From assembly GCF_016464385.1 (NCBI RefSeq), contig NZ_JADMLH010000006.1, forward strand, positions 393,749 to 457,748: a stretch of DNA of 64,000 bases, given 5' to 3'. This DNA is from Nucisporomicrobium flavum. Lineage in GTDB: Bacteria; Actinomycetota; Actinomycetes; Mycobacteriales; Micromonosporaceae. Shown here one piece after another: positions 16,294 through 24,323 of the stretch (positions are counted from its first letter, which is position 1; each line of letters opens with the position of its first letter). Made by a program: the position numbers and the translations under genes. The notes below the pieces were generated by a model. It was not told where the DNA came from, did not search any database, and saw only the letters and a program-made list of their open reading frames with translations.

Positions 16294-19149
16294 CTAGACG
16301 CGTTGCAGGCGGAATCGCTGGTTGGCGGCGGTGTCGGACGGTGTCCACTGGGAGATGCGGGCACCGTCGGCGGTGGAGGCCTGCCACACGTCCATGGCCA
16401 GGCCGCTCTGCCGGTTGATGAGGCTGACCACCTCCCCGCCGTGGTCGACCAGCCGCCACTGCTGGGCGGCGACGCCGGTGTCGCGTTGCTGGGTGATGTC
16501 CGCGCCGGTGCCGGTGCCGGCGACCTGCAGGACGAGTCCACTGTGCCGGGCCCGGATGCGGTAATAGCCGCCGTCGGAGGGCAACAGCTCGAACTGCTGG
16601 TTGAGTCCGCCACCGACCGGCCACTGGATCAGCGTGGCACCGGCGGCGGTGGACGCGCCGTTGATGTCGGCGGCCTTGCCGCTGTGCTGCGCCACGAGCC
16701 GGTACACGCCGGTCTCCCCGGGGTCCGAGGTCGCGGCGGAGATGCGGTAGGTGTGTCCGCCCTGCCCGGCGAACTCGACGAGATCGGCCTCGAGCCGTAC
16801 GGGCTGGACCGGGCTGCCGCTCGTGTCGTCGCGCAGCTCGACGTCGCCGATGAGGGCCCGGCCGCGGACCCGTACCGTGCCGGCACGGTCGGGCGTGATG
16901 ACGAATTCCGTGCCGGTGCTGCTCCAGGTCGCGCCGACGGTGTATCCGCCCCTGCCGCGCAGACCGGCGACGCTACCGGCGGACCAGGCCGGCGGCAGGG
17001 CGGGCAGTACGTGCAGTTCGCCGTTGTGGCTCTGCAGCAGCATCTCCGCGATGCCCGAGGTGGCGCCGAAGTTGCCGTCGATCTGGAAGGGCGGGTGCAG
17101 GTCGAACATGTTGGGCGCGAGGCGGTCGGTGCGGACGAGATCGCGGAGCAGCTTGTGGGCGCGCGCGCCGTCCTCCAGCCGCGCCCAGAAGTTGATTTTC
17201 CACGCGAGCGACCAGCCGGTGCCGTCGTCCCCGCGCAGCTCCAGCGTCCGGCGTGCCGCGTCGTACAGCTGTGGCGTGCCTCGCCTGGTGATCTGGTTGC
17301 TGGGGTGCAGGCCGTACAGGTGGGAGACGTGCCGGTGGTTCGGCTCGGTCTCGACCCAGTCCGCCAGCCACTCCTGGATGTTGCCGCGCGAGCCGACCCG
17401 CATCGGCGCCAGCCGGTCCCGTGCCGCCAGCACCTGACTGCGGAAGGTGGCCTCCACGCCGAGGACCTCGCTCGCCCGTGCGCAGCCGTTGAACAGGTCG
17501 CGCAGGATCTGGTTGTCCATGGTGGGCCCCGCGCACACGGAGGCGTTCGCGTGGTGGGGCAGCTCCGGCGAGTTGGACGGGTTGGTGACCAGGTACCCGA
17601 GCGACGGGTGGGCGACCAGCGTGTCGAGGAAGAACTGCGCGGCACCCTTCATGGCCGGGAAGTTCGCGCGGAGGAACTCGACGTCGCCGGTGAACTGGTA
17701 GTGGTTCCAGATCAGGGTGGCGAGCCAGGCCCCGCCGGTCTGCCACATGCCCCACAGGGCGCCGTCGACGACGGACGCGCCCCGCCACGCGTCGGTGTTG
17801 TGATGCGTGACCCAGCCGCCGGCGCCGTACTGCAGCTGCGCCGTGCGCGCACCGGTCACGGTCAAGTCCTTGATCAGGCCGACGACCGGCAGGAAGCACT
17901 CGGCGAGGTTCGTCGTGCCGGCCGGCCAGTAGTTCATCGGCAGGTTGGCGTTGATCGTGTACTTCGAGTCCCACGAGGGCGCCATCTCCTCGTTCCAGAT
18001 GCCCTGCAGGTTCGCCGGCTGGGTGCCCGGCCGCGACGAGGAGATCAGCAGGTAGCGGCCGTACTGGAACAGCAGCGCCGAGAACTGGGGGTCGTTCGCG
18101 CTCGCGTGCTGGGCGATCCGCACGTCGGTGGTCTGGTCGGCCGCCGCGGTGCGCCCGAGGTCGAGCGTCACCCGGTTGAACAGCGCCTGGTAGTCGGCCA
18201 CGTGCCGGGCGCGCAGCTGGTCGAACGCGACGCCCCGGGCGGCGTTGAGGTGGCGTCGCGCGATGCCCTGGTAATCGCCGTTCACGGTGCGGAAGTCGAC
18301 GTAGCTCGAGCCGATCGACACCAGCACGGTGACGCTTGTCGCGCCGGTCACCCGCAGCGTGCCGCCGGAGCTGCTGACCGTACCCCCGGTGGCGACGGCG
18401 CCGGCCAGGGCGAGGAAGCGTACGGAGCCGGCGATGCCCTCCATGCTGCCGGAGACGCCGTCGAGGGCGATCGTCGCCGAGTCCGGGCTGGACACGGTGG
18501 TCCGTTGCGGGCTGTCGAACGTGGCGCTGAAGCTGATCGCGTTGTCCCGGTCGGCCGTCAGCCGGGCGACGATCACCTGATCGGGTGCGCTCGCGAACAC
18601 CTCCCGCTGATAGCGCACACCGTTCAGCACGAACGTGGTGGTGGCGGTGGCGGTGGTGAGATCGAGCGTCCGGTCGTACTGTGCGGCCGTACCGGTGTTC
18701 CCGAACGCGAGCCGGAGGTTCCCGACGGGCTGGTACGCCAGCTCCCCCGCGGGATTGCCGAGCATCGCCTGGTTGATCAGGTCCTGCGCCTGGGTCCACT
18801 GGTCGGCGAACACGCGGCGCCGGATCTCCGGCAGGGCCGCCGCGCCACGGGCGTTGGCGGAGTCGTACGGCCCACCCGCCCAGACGGTGTCCTCATTGAG
18901 CTGGAACCGTTCCGTGTCCACCGCGCCGAAGACCATGGCACCGAGGCGCCCGTTGCCGACCGGCAGGGCGCGCAGCCACTCCGACCCGGCCGGCTCGTCG
19001 TACCGGAGCATCAGGTCGTTGACGGCCCGCGACGGCGACGATCCCGCCGGGCCTGCCTGCGCGCCAGCGGTCCACCCCGTGGGCAGCAGGGCGGCTCCGG
19101 CTCCGGCGGCACCGGCCGCGAGGAGCTTCCTTCGCGTCACTTCTGTCAT
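16294..19149 (-). CDS. GH95 alpha-L-fucosidase with C-terminal ricin-like lectin repeats
   Basis: A 951-residue exported enzyme. The ATG at 19149 follows GGAGAAG, and the N-terminus has a Tat signal (TRRKLL plus a hydrophobic stretch). The GH95 fold is clear: ALPVGNGRLGAMVFG and LNEDTVWAGGP near the start of the mature protein, the (alpha/alpha)6-barrel segments YTINANLPMNYWP (~397-410, holding the Asn pair that activates water), ETEPNHRHVSHLYG (~598-610, general-acid Glu region) and FQIDGNFGAT (~686-695, base Asp). Residues ~810-951 form ricin-B-like repeats (NQQF, AQQW, NQRF). It hydrolyses alpha-1,2-type L-fucosyl linkages, for example in xyloglucan side chains or glycans, and would feed the fucose importer nearby. 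Its promoter resembles those of the fucose catabolic genes. Confidence 0.92.
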   Translation of the reverse strand: MTEVTRRKLLAAGAAGAGAALLPTGWTAGAQAGPAGSSPSRAVNDLMLRYDEPAGSEWLRALPVGNGRLGAMVFGAVDTERFQLNEDTVWAGGPYDSANARGAAALPEIRRRVFADQWTQAQDLINQAMLGNPAGELAYQPVGNLRLAFGNTGTAAQYDRTLDLTTATATTTFVLNGVRYQREVFASAPDQVIVARLTADRDNAISFSATFDSPQRTTVSSPDSATIALDGVSGSMEGIAGSVRFLALAGAVATGGTVSSSGGTLRVTGATSVTVLVSIGSSYVDFRTVNGDYQGIARRHLNAARGVAFDQLRARHVADYQALFNRVTLDLGRTAAADQTTDVRIAQHASANDPQFSALLFQYGRYLLISSSRPGTQPANLQGIWNEEMAPSWDSKYTINANLPMNYWPAGTTNLAECFLPVVGLIKDLTVTGARTAQLQYGAGGWVTHHNTDAWRGASVVDGALWGMWQTGGAWLATLIWNHYQFTGDVEFLRANFPAMKGAAQFFLDTLVAHPSLGYLVTNPSNSPELPHHANASVCAGPTMDNQILRDLFNGCARASEVLGVEATFRSQVLAARDRLAPMRVGSRGNIQEWLADWVETEPNHRHVSHLYGLHPSNQITRRGTPQLYDAARRTLELRGDDGTGWSLAWKINFWARLEDGARAHKLLRDLVRTDRLAPNMFDLHPPFQIDGNFGATSGIAEMLLQSHNGELHVLPALPPAWSAGSVAGLRGRGGYTVGATWSSTGTEFVITPDRAGTVRVRGRALIGDVELRDDTSGSPVQPVRLEADLVEFAGQGGHTYRISAATSDPGETGVYRLVAQHSGKAADINGASTAAGATLIQWPVGGGLNQQFELLPSDGGYYRIRARHSGLVLQVAGTGTGADITQQRDTGVAAQQWRLVDHGGEVVSLINRQSGLAMDVWQASTADGARISQWTPSDTAANQRFRLQRV

Positions 19150-19306
19150 CGTGTCTTCTCCAAGCTGGCGGCCGGCGCGGGCGGGAGCCACGTCGCGCGC
19201 GGGAAGCCGGTCGAGCTGCCCGGATGCGCGGCGGCCGCCCGTGGCGGGCGGCGACGGAGATCACGGTCCGGAGGCGAACCGGCTCGCTCGGCTCAGCCGG
19301 TCATGA

Positions 19307-19344
19307 GACGTCACACGTTATCGGCATCCATCGATGTCAGTCAA
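19307..19344 (-). promoter_or_regulatory. Promoter and operators of the GH95 fucosidase gene
   Basis: On the minus strand, TTGACT (19339-19344) is followed after 16 bp by GATAAC (19317-19322). ACATCGATG fills the spacer (19329-19337) and ACGTGTGACGTC (19307-19318) overlaps the end of the -10. The first motif matches the gntR-type promoter spacer in 8 of 9 positions. The second matches the operator-like sites at 12030 (one mismatch) and 1050 (two mismatches). The rest of this 256-bp gap, up to the GH6 stop, shows no gene. Confidence 0.55.
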
Positions 19345-19405
19345 TAACTGCCCGGCCGGTGACCCGCGACTCCGCCCCGAGGAGCCGCGGGCGCACCCGG
19401 GCCGG

Positions 19406-20374
19406 CTAGTACCCGTAGATCATCTTGTAGGCGACCTCGGGCAGGAACTGACCGGCGCTCGATCCGGACCCGACCCCGCAGTTGCCGTCGGACTCGCCCG
19501 GGGTCTTGAGCCAGAGCAGCATCTCCGCGCCGCCGCCCAGCTGGGTCGGCGTGCCGATCCGGCGGCCGGCCGGGTTGCACCACTGGCCGTTCGAGCCGTT
19601 GCCGTTGCGGCTGGTGTCGATCACGAAGGGCTTGCTGTACCCGAAGCGCCGCAGCTCGGAGGCGACCCGGTTGCCGTAGTTCGCGTTCTCGCCGGTGGTG
19701 AAGTAGTTCGAGACGTTGAGCGCGAAGCCGTGCGCGTTGGCCGCGCCGGCCGAGTTGAGGCGCTGCGCCATCGTCGCGGCGTCGACCCAGCCGGAGTTGC
19801 CGGCGTCGAGGTACGCCCAGGCGTTGGGCGCCTTGGACCGGAACTGGCCGACCGCACGGGAGAGCATGCCCACCCGGTCGTTGATCTGCGCCTGGCTCAT
19901 GCAGTTGAAGTCGCCCAGCGAGTCCGGTTCGAGGACCACCACGGCGGGCCGGTTGCCGATGGCGGCGGCGAAGGACGCGATCCACGCGTCGTACGCCCCG
20001 ACACTGCCGGCACCTCCGCCGGAGTGGCCGCCGCAGGCATCCCGGCCGGGAAGGTTGTACGCGACGAGGAGCGGCAACTTGTCCACCGCGTCGGCGGCTC
20101 CGACGTATCGGCCGACCGCGCCTCCGATGTCGCCGCTCCAGTTGCCGAACCAACTGGCCATGGGCTTCTGCGCGATCTGGGTTCGGATGGCGGCCGCCCT
20201 CCCGTCGCCGGGGTTGGCGGCGACCCAGGCCGCGGGGCTGGAGTTCGGGTTCACGTAGAAGCCGCTGGTCTGGCTGACCGGATCGGCGTGGGCGGCGGGG
20301 GCGGCGAGCAGGACGGCGGGCACCACGAGCGCCAGCGCGGCGGCGAGCACGCGGGGACGGGACGGTCGTTTCAT
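19406..20374 (-). CDS. GH6 endoglucanase/cellobiohydrolase-type cellulase
   Basis: A 322-residue secreted cellulase without a binding module. The ATG at 20374 follows GAGGAG. The Sec signal (about 30 residues) ends at AAHA-DP, and the mature N-terminus FYVNPNS is typical of actinobacterial GH6. Catalytic signatures include VVVLEPDSLGD (~141-151) with the general-acid Asp, AYLDAGNSGW, VSNYFTT and FVIDTSRNGNGSNGQWCNP near the C-terminus. It cleaves beta-1,4-glucan by inversion. Its promoter carries a CebR-type palindrome at +1, and the LacI-family gene next door is divergent. The compact length favours an endoglucanase, but exo-action cannot be excluded from sequence. Confidence 0.93.
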   Translation of the reverse strand: MKRPSRPRVLAAALALVVPAVLLAAPAAHADPVSQTSGFYVNPNSSPAAWVAANPGDGRAAAIRTQIAQKPMASWFGNWSGDIGGAVGRYVGAADAVDKLPLLVAYNLPGRDACGGHSGGGAGSVGAYDAWIASFAAAIGNRPAVVVLEPDSLGDFNCMSQAQINDRVGMLSRAVGQFRSKAPNAWAYLDAGNSGWVDAATMAQRLNSAGAANAHGFALNVSNYFTTGENANYGNRVASELRRFGYSKPFVIDTSRNGNGSNGQWCNPAGRRIGTPTQLGGGAEMLLWLKTPGESDGNCGVGSGSSAGQFLPEVAYKMIYGY

Positions 20375-20414
20375 CGGCGGGTCTCCTCGGGGATGCATCG
20401 GCGAACGACGATGG

Positions 20415-20464
20415 CTGGGAGCGCTTCCAGCGACAGTCATCCATGGACACCGACCGGAAGTCAA
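20415..20464 (-). promoter_or_regulatory. GH6 promoter with CebR-type operator
   Basis: On the minus strand, TTGACT (20459-20464), a 17-bp spacer and GATGAC (20436-20441) form a plausible promoter. CTGGGAGCGCTTCCAG (20415-20430), one mismatched pair short of a perfect 16-bp palindrome, lies at the predicted start of transcription. It closely matches the TGGGAGCGCTCCCA cellobiose-repressor box of streptomycetes. Confidence 0.75.
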
Positions 20465-20521
20465 TACCCCCGCAACTTCCGGCCTTGATGGCCTGCCCAG
20501 TTCGCGTCGATGGCTGCCAAG

Positions 20522-20543
20522 TTTCTGGGACCGCTTCCAGAAA
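20522..20543. promoter_or_regulatory. Second LacI-type operator upstream of the CebR-like gene
   Basis: Seven-base arms TTTCTGG and CCAGAAA flank GACCGCTT, with CG at the dyad centre, giving a 22-bp near-palindrome. It shares the GGGA-CGCTTCCAG core with the box at 20415 and lies about 110 bp from it, so looping or independent control of the divergent regulator gene is possible. Confidence 0.7.
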
Positions 20544-20631
20544 CAGGGCGGAGTGCATCGACGGCCATCATCACCGGTCGCTACCATCCGACGGGCGACA
20601 GCCCGACGTCACGGAAGGATCCGGCATCCCG

Positions 20632-21645
20632 ATGGCAGCAGTGGCACCTCGGCGGCAACCCACCCTGGACGAGGTGGCCGAGCGCGCCGGCGTCTCCCGT
20701 TCGGCCGCGTCGCGCGTCATCAACAACGCACCGCACGTCAGCCGCGCCACCCGCGATGCCGTCGAGAAGGCCGTCAAAGAGCTGGGTTATCTGCCCAACC
20801 GTACGGCCCGCGCCCTGGCCACCCGGCAGACGGGGATCGTGGCCCTCGCCGTACCGGACGATGATCCGCAGTTGTTCGCCGACCCGTTCTTCGCCCAGGT
20901 CATCGTGGGCGTGTCCGCGGCGCTCGAGGACACCGACCTGCACCTGCTGCTGTGCCTGGCCAGCTCGGGCCGGGGCCGGGCCCGGCTGACGAAGCTCCTG
21001 CAGACCAGGGGCGTCGACGGCATCCTGCTGGTGGCCCTGCGCGGGGACGACCCGCTCACCGACATCGTGCGGCGCGCGGGCGTGCCGGCCGTCTACGGCG
21101 GACGGCCGTTGCACTTCGAACCGGAGTGGTACGTCGACTCCGACAACGTCGGCGGGGCCCGGCTCGCCACCGAGCACCTCATCGGACTCGGCCGTACCCG
21201 GATCGTCTCCATCACGGGCCAGATGTGCACCGAGGCCGGCGCGGCCCGGCACCGCGGCTACCGCGAGGCGATGGTCATCGCCGGCCTGTCCCCGCACGGT
21301 ACGGCCGAAGGCGACTTCACCGAGGCCGGGGGCGCCGCGGCGATGAAGACCCTGCTCGACGAGCACCCCGATCTCGACGCCGTGTTCGCCGCCAACGACA
21401 ACATGGCGGCCGGCGCCCTGCGCGTGCTGGGCGGGAGCGGCCGCTCCGTGCCGGGTGACGTGGCCGTCGTGGGCTTCGACGACCTGGGCATAGCCGAACG
21501 CACCGAGCCGCCCCTGACGACCGTCCACCAGTCGATCCAGGGCCTGGGCAAGGAGATGACCCGGCTGCTGATCGGGGTGATCGCCGGGCAGGAACGGTCG
21601 TCCATCATCCTGCCGACCCGGCTGGTGCTGCGCGAGTCCGCCTGA
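20632..21645 (+). CDS. LacI-family repressor, CebR-like
   Basis: A 337-residue LacI/GalR regulator. The DNA-binding head reads TLDEVAERAGVSRSAASRVIN, followed by hinge-helix NRTARALATRQT (~52-63), and the rest is a periplasmic-binding-like sensor with the DSDNVGGARLAT and VVGFDDLGIAE signatures. The ATG at 20632 follows GGAAGGAT at a slightly long spacing. Adjacent palindromes of the CebR class and a divergent cellulase gene make cellobiose or another cello-oligosaccharide the likely inducer. It might also act on the GH127-type gene 125 bp downstream, although no CebR box was seen there. Confidence 0.9.
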   Translation: MAAVAPRRQPTLDEVAERAGVSRSAASRVINNAPHVSRATRDAVEKAVKELGYLPNRTARALATRQTGIVALAVPDDDPQLFADPFFAQVIVGVSAALEDTDLHLLLCLASSGRGRARLTKLLQTRGVDGILLVALRGDDPLTDIVRRAGVPAVYGGRPLHFEPEWYVDSDNVGGARLATEHLIGLGRTRIVSITGQMCTEAGAARHRGYREAMVIAGLSPHGTAEGDFTEAGGAAAMKTLLDEHPDLDAVFAANDNMAAGALRVLGGSGRSVPGDVAVVGFDDLGIAERTEPPLTTVHQSIQGLGKEMTRLLIGVIAGQERSSIILPTRLVLRESA

Positions 21646-21703
21646 CGCGGCACCACTGTTGTTACCGTTCACCACTTGAAATATTCACTGCTGAAACGCG
21701 CTC

Positions 21704-21741
21704 TTGACGCAATGGTTGTGAAGGTTAACATCGACGTAACC
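21704..21741 (+). promoter_or_regulatory. Promoter and inverted repeat before the GH127-type gene
   Basis: TTGACG (21704-21709), a 16-bp spacer and TAACAT (21726-21731) form a candidate promoter. The -10 is embedded in GGTTAACATCGACGTAACC (21723-21741), whose GGTTA and TAACC ends are inverted repeats. Its inner CATCGACGT is the reverse complement of ACGTCGATG in the gntR-type promoter. Confidence 0.45.
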
Positions 21742-21769
21742 CAATGCCTTCTGCCCCCTGGAGCGCGTC

Positions 21770-24109
21770 ATGTCTTCGTCCGCCCTCAGCCGGCGCCGTC
21801 TGCTGCAGGCCACCGGGGCCGCTGTCGTGGCCTCCGCCACCGGCGCCGGCCTGATCGACCAGCGTCCCGCCGCCGCAGCGGTCGTGCCACCCGCCCGTCC
21901 TGACATCGGCGCCGCCGCGTCCGCGTTCGACTTCGGCCAGGTACGGCTGACCGCCGGCCGGCTCATGGAGAACCAGACCCGGACCCTGAACTACCTGCGG
22001 TTCGTCGACGTGGACCGGCTGCTGTACGTCTTCCGGGCCAACCACCGCCTGTCGACCAACGGCGCCGCCTCCAACGGCGGCTGGGATGCTCCGAACTTCC
22101 CGTTCCGGTCGCACATGCAGGGCCACTTCCTGACCGCCTGGGCGCAGGCGTACGCGGCGCTCGGCGACACCACCTGCCGGGACAAGCTGAACTACATGGT
22201 CGCCGAGCTGGCCAAGTGCCAGGCCAACAACGGGGCGGCCGGGTTCGCCTCGGGGTACCTGTCCGGGTTCCCGGAGTCCGACTTCGCCGCGCTCGAGGCC
22301 GGGACGCTGTCCAACGGCAACGTGCCGTACTACGTCATCCACAAGACGCTCGCCGGCCTGCTCGACGCGTGGCGGTACGCCGGCAACACGCAGGCGCGTA
22401 CCGTGCTGCTCGCCCTCGCCGGCTGGGTCGACTCCCGCACGGCCCGGCTGAGCGAGAGCCAGATGCAGAGGGTGCTGGGCACCGAGTTCGGCGGCATGAA
22501 CGAGGTGCTCGCCGACCTCTACCAGCAGACCGGTGACGCACGCTGGATGACCGTCGCCCAGCGCTTCGACCACGCGGCCGTGTTCAACCCGCTGGCCGCG
22601 AACTCCGACCAGCTCAACGGGCTGCACGCCAACACGCAGGTGCCCAAGTGGATCGGCGCCGCCCGCGAGTACAAGGCCTCCGGCACCACCCGATACCGCG
22701 ACATCGCCGCCAACGCCTGGGCCATCACGACCCGGGCCCACACGTACGTCATCGGCGGGAACAGCCAGGCCGAGCATTTCCGGGCGCCGAACGCCATCGC
22801 CGGGTACCTGACCAACGACACCTGCGAGCACTGCAACTCGTACAACATGCTCAAGCTCACCCGCGAGCTGTGGCTGCTCGACCCGAACCAGGCCGGCTAC
22901 TTCGACTTCTACGAGCGGGCGCTGCTCAACCATGTGGTCGGCGCGCAGAACCCGGCCGACAGCCACGGCGGCGTCACGTACTTCACGCCGTTGCGCCCGG
23001 GTGGCCGCCGCGGCGTCGGCCCGGCGTGGGGCGGCGGCACGTACTCCACCGACTACAGCTCGTTCTGGTGCTGCCAGGGCACCGGCATCGAGTCCAACAC
23101 GAAGCTGATGGACTCGATCTACTTCTACGCCGGCACCACCCTGACCGTGAACCTGTTCGTGCCCTCGACGCTGACCTGGGCGGATCGCGGCATCACGGTC
23201 ACGCAGTCCACGACGTACCCGGTCGGCGACTCCACCACGCTGACCCTGTCCGGCACGATGAGCGGCACCTGGAGCATCCGGGTCCGGATCCCCTCCTGGA
23301 CCCAGAACCCGGTCATCGCCGTCAACGGCACCGCGCAGGCCGTCACCGCGACGCCCGGCTCGTACGCGACGGTCACCCGCGCCTGGGCGGCCGGGGACAC
23401 GCTGACGGTCACCCTCCCGATGCGCGTGATCATGCAGGCCGCCAACGACAACGCGAACGTCCAGGCGATCACGTACGGGCCGACGGTGCTCTGCGGCAAC
23501 TACGGCAACACGGCGCTGTCGGCGCTGCCGTCGCTGTCCGTGCCGACGATCACCCGTACCAGCAGCTCCAGCCTGTCCTTCACCGCGACGGCCAACGGCT
23601 CGGCGGTCGGCATCGGACCGTTCTACGACGCGCACGGCTACAACTACACCGTCTACTGGAACGCCAGCGGCGGCAGCACCGGCACGGAGACCGCGTACAA
23701 GCTGGTCAACGTCGGCACCGGCCTGGTCCTCGGCGTGAAGGACATGTCGACGGCGGACGGCGGGCTCGCCGTGGTCTGGGGCGACAGCGGAACGGCCGAC
23801 CACAACTGGGTCAGGGTCGCCGACGGCAGCGCCGTCCGGTTCCGCAACGTCAACAGCGGCAAGGTTCTGGGCGTCGAGAACATGTCGACCGCCGACAACG
23901 CCCGCGTCCTGCAGTGGTCGGACAGCGGCACCGCCGACCACCGGTGGACGCTCGTCGACCTCGGCAACGACACCTACAAGATCCGCAACGTCAACAGCGG
24001 GAAGCTCCTGGCGATCCTCAACGGCTCGAGCACCTGGGGAACCCAGGTCGTCCAGGACTCCGACAACGGCAGCGCCGACAACGTGTGGCGGCTGGTGCGG
24101 CTCGGCTGA
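21770..24109 (+). CDS. GH127/GH146-type beta-L-arabinofuranosidase (DUF1680) with ricin-like lectin tail
   Basis: A 779-residue exported enzyme with a Tat signal (SRRRLLQATG) and a GGAG ribosome site. Family landmarks of the (alpha/alpha)6 barrel are FPFRSHMQGHFL, VPYYVIHKTLAG, EFGGMNEVLADL, the TCEHCNSYNML Cys pair (~352-355) and the FWCCQGTG double Cys (~433-434). These Cys residues bind zinc and provide the unusual Cys nucleophile known for HypBA1-type enzymes. A beta-rich domain follows. Residues ~640-779 contain three repeats of the form NVNSGKVLGVENMSTADNA ending in AD(H/N)xW, a CBM13-like lectin. It would remove beta-L-arabinofuranosyl units from plant glycoproteins or rhamnogalacturonan. 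A strong terminator follows. Confidence 0.9.
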   Translation: MSSSALSRRRLLQATGAAVVASATGAGLIDQRPAAAAVVPPARPDIGAAASAFDFGQVRLTAGRLMENQTRTLNYLRFVDVDRLLYVFRANHRLSTNGAASNGGWDAPNFPFRSHMQGHFLTAWAQAYAALGDTTCRDKLNYMVAELAKCQANNGAAGFASGYLSGFPESDFAALEAGTLSNGNVPYYVIHKTLAGLLDAWRYAGNTQARTVLLALAGWVDSRTARLSESQMQRVLGTEFGGMNEVLADLYQQTGDARWMTVAQRFDHAAVFNPLAANSDQLNGLHANTQVPKWIGAAREYKASGTTRYRDIAANAWAITTRAHTYVIGGNSQAEHFRAPNAIAGYLTNDTCEHCNSYNMLKLTRELWLLDPNQAGYFDFYERALLNHVVGAQNPADSHGGVTYFTPLRPGGRRGVGPAWGGGTYSTDYSSFWCCQGTGIESNTKLMDSIYFYAGTTLTVNLFVPSTLTWADRGITVTQSTTYPVGDSTTLTLSGTMSGTWSIRVRIPSWTQNPVIAVNGTAQAVTATPGSYATVTRAWAAGDTLTVTLPMRVIMQAANDNANVQAITYGPTVLCGNYGNTALSALPSLSVPTITRTSSSSLSFTATANGSAVGIGPFYDAHGYNYTVYWNASGGSTGTETAYKLVNVGTGLVLGVKDMSTADGGLAVVWGDSGTADHNWVRVADGSAVRFRNVNSGKVLGVENMSTADNARVLQWSDSGTADHRWTLVDLGNDTYKIRNVNSGKLLAILNGSSTWGTQVVQDSDNGSADNVWRLVRLG

Positions 24110-24126
24110 CCATCCTCCGACGCGAC

Positions 24127-24152
24127 CCGCCGCCGGCCTCGGCCGGCGGCGG
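24127..24152 (+). terminator. Strong hairpin terminator after the GH127-type gene
   Basis: A perfect 12-bp stem (CCGCCGCCGGCC with GGCCGGCGGCGG) with a 2-nt TC turn is followed by TTT. It lies 18 bases after the stop. The rest of the gap to the next gene (24153-24323) shows no further feature. Confidence 0.8.
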
Positions 24153-24323
24153 TTTCGCGCGTGCAACGCCGGGCTCGGAGGTCCTCCAGCCGGTGTCAGG
24201 CCGGTGTCACGGACATATCAGACGCCGCCGGAAGGATGAGGCGCAGTACGCCCCATGTCGCGCCGGTCCACGCCCACCACCGGGAGCGCCGGACGGCCGC
24301 GATGGACCAACCGGAGGAGAGTC

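Noticed and set aside
20500..20520. CATCGACG near the CebR-like gene resembles the motif in fucose promoters
   Set aside because: This k-mer is common in GC-rich coding DNA, and here it has no fixed place relative to a promoter.
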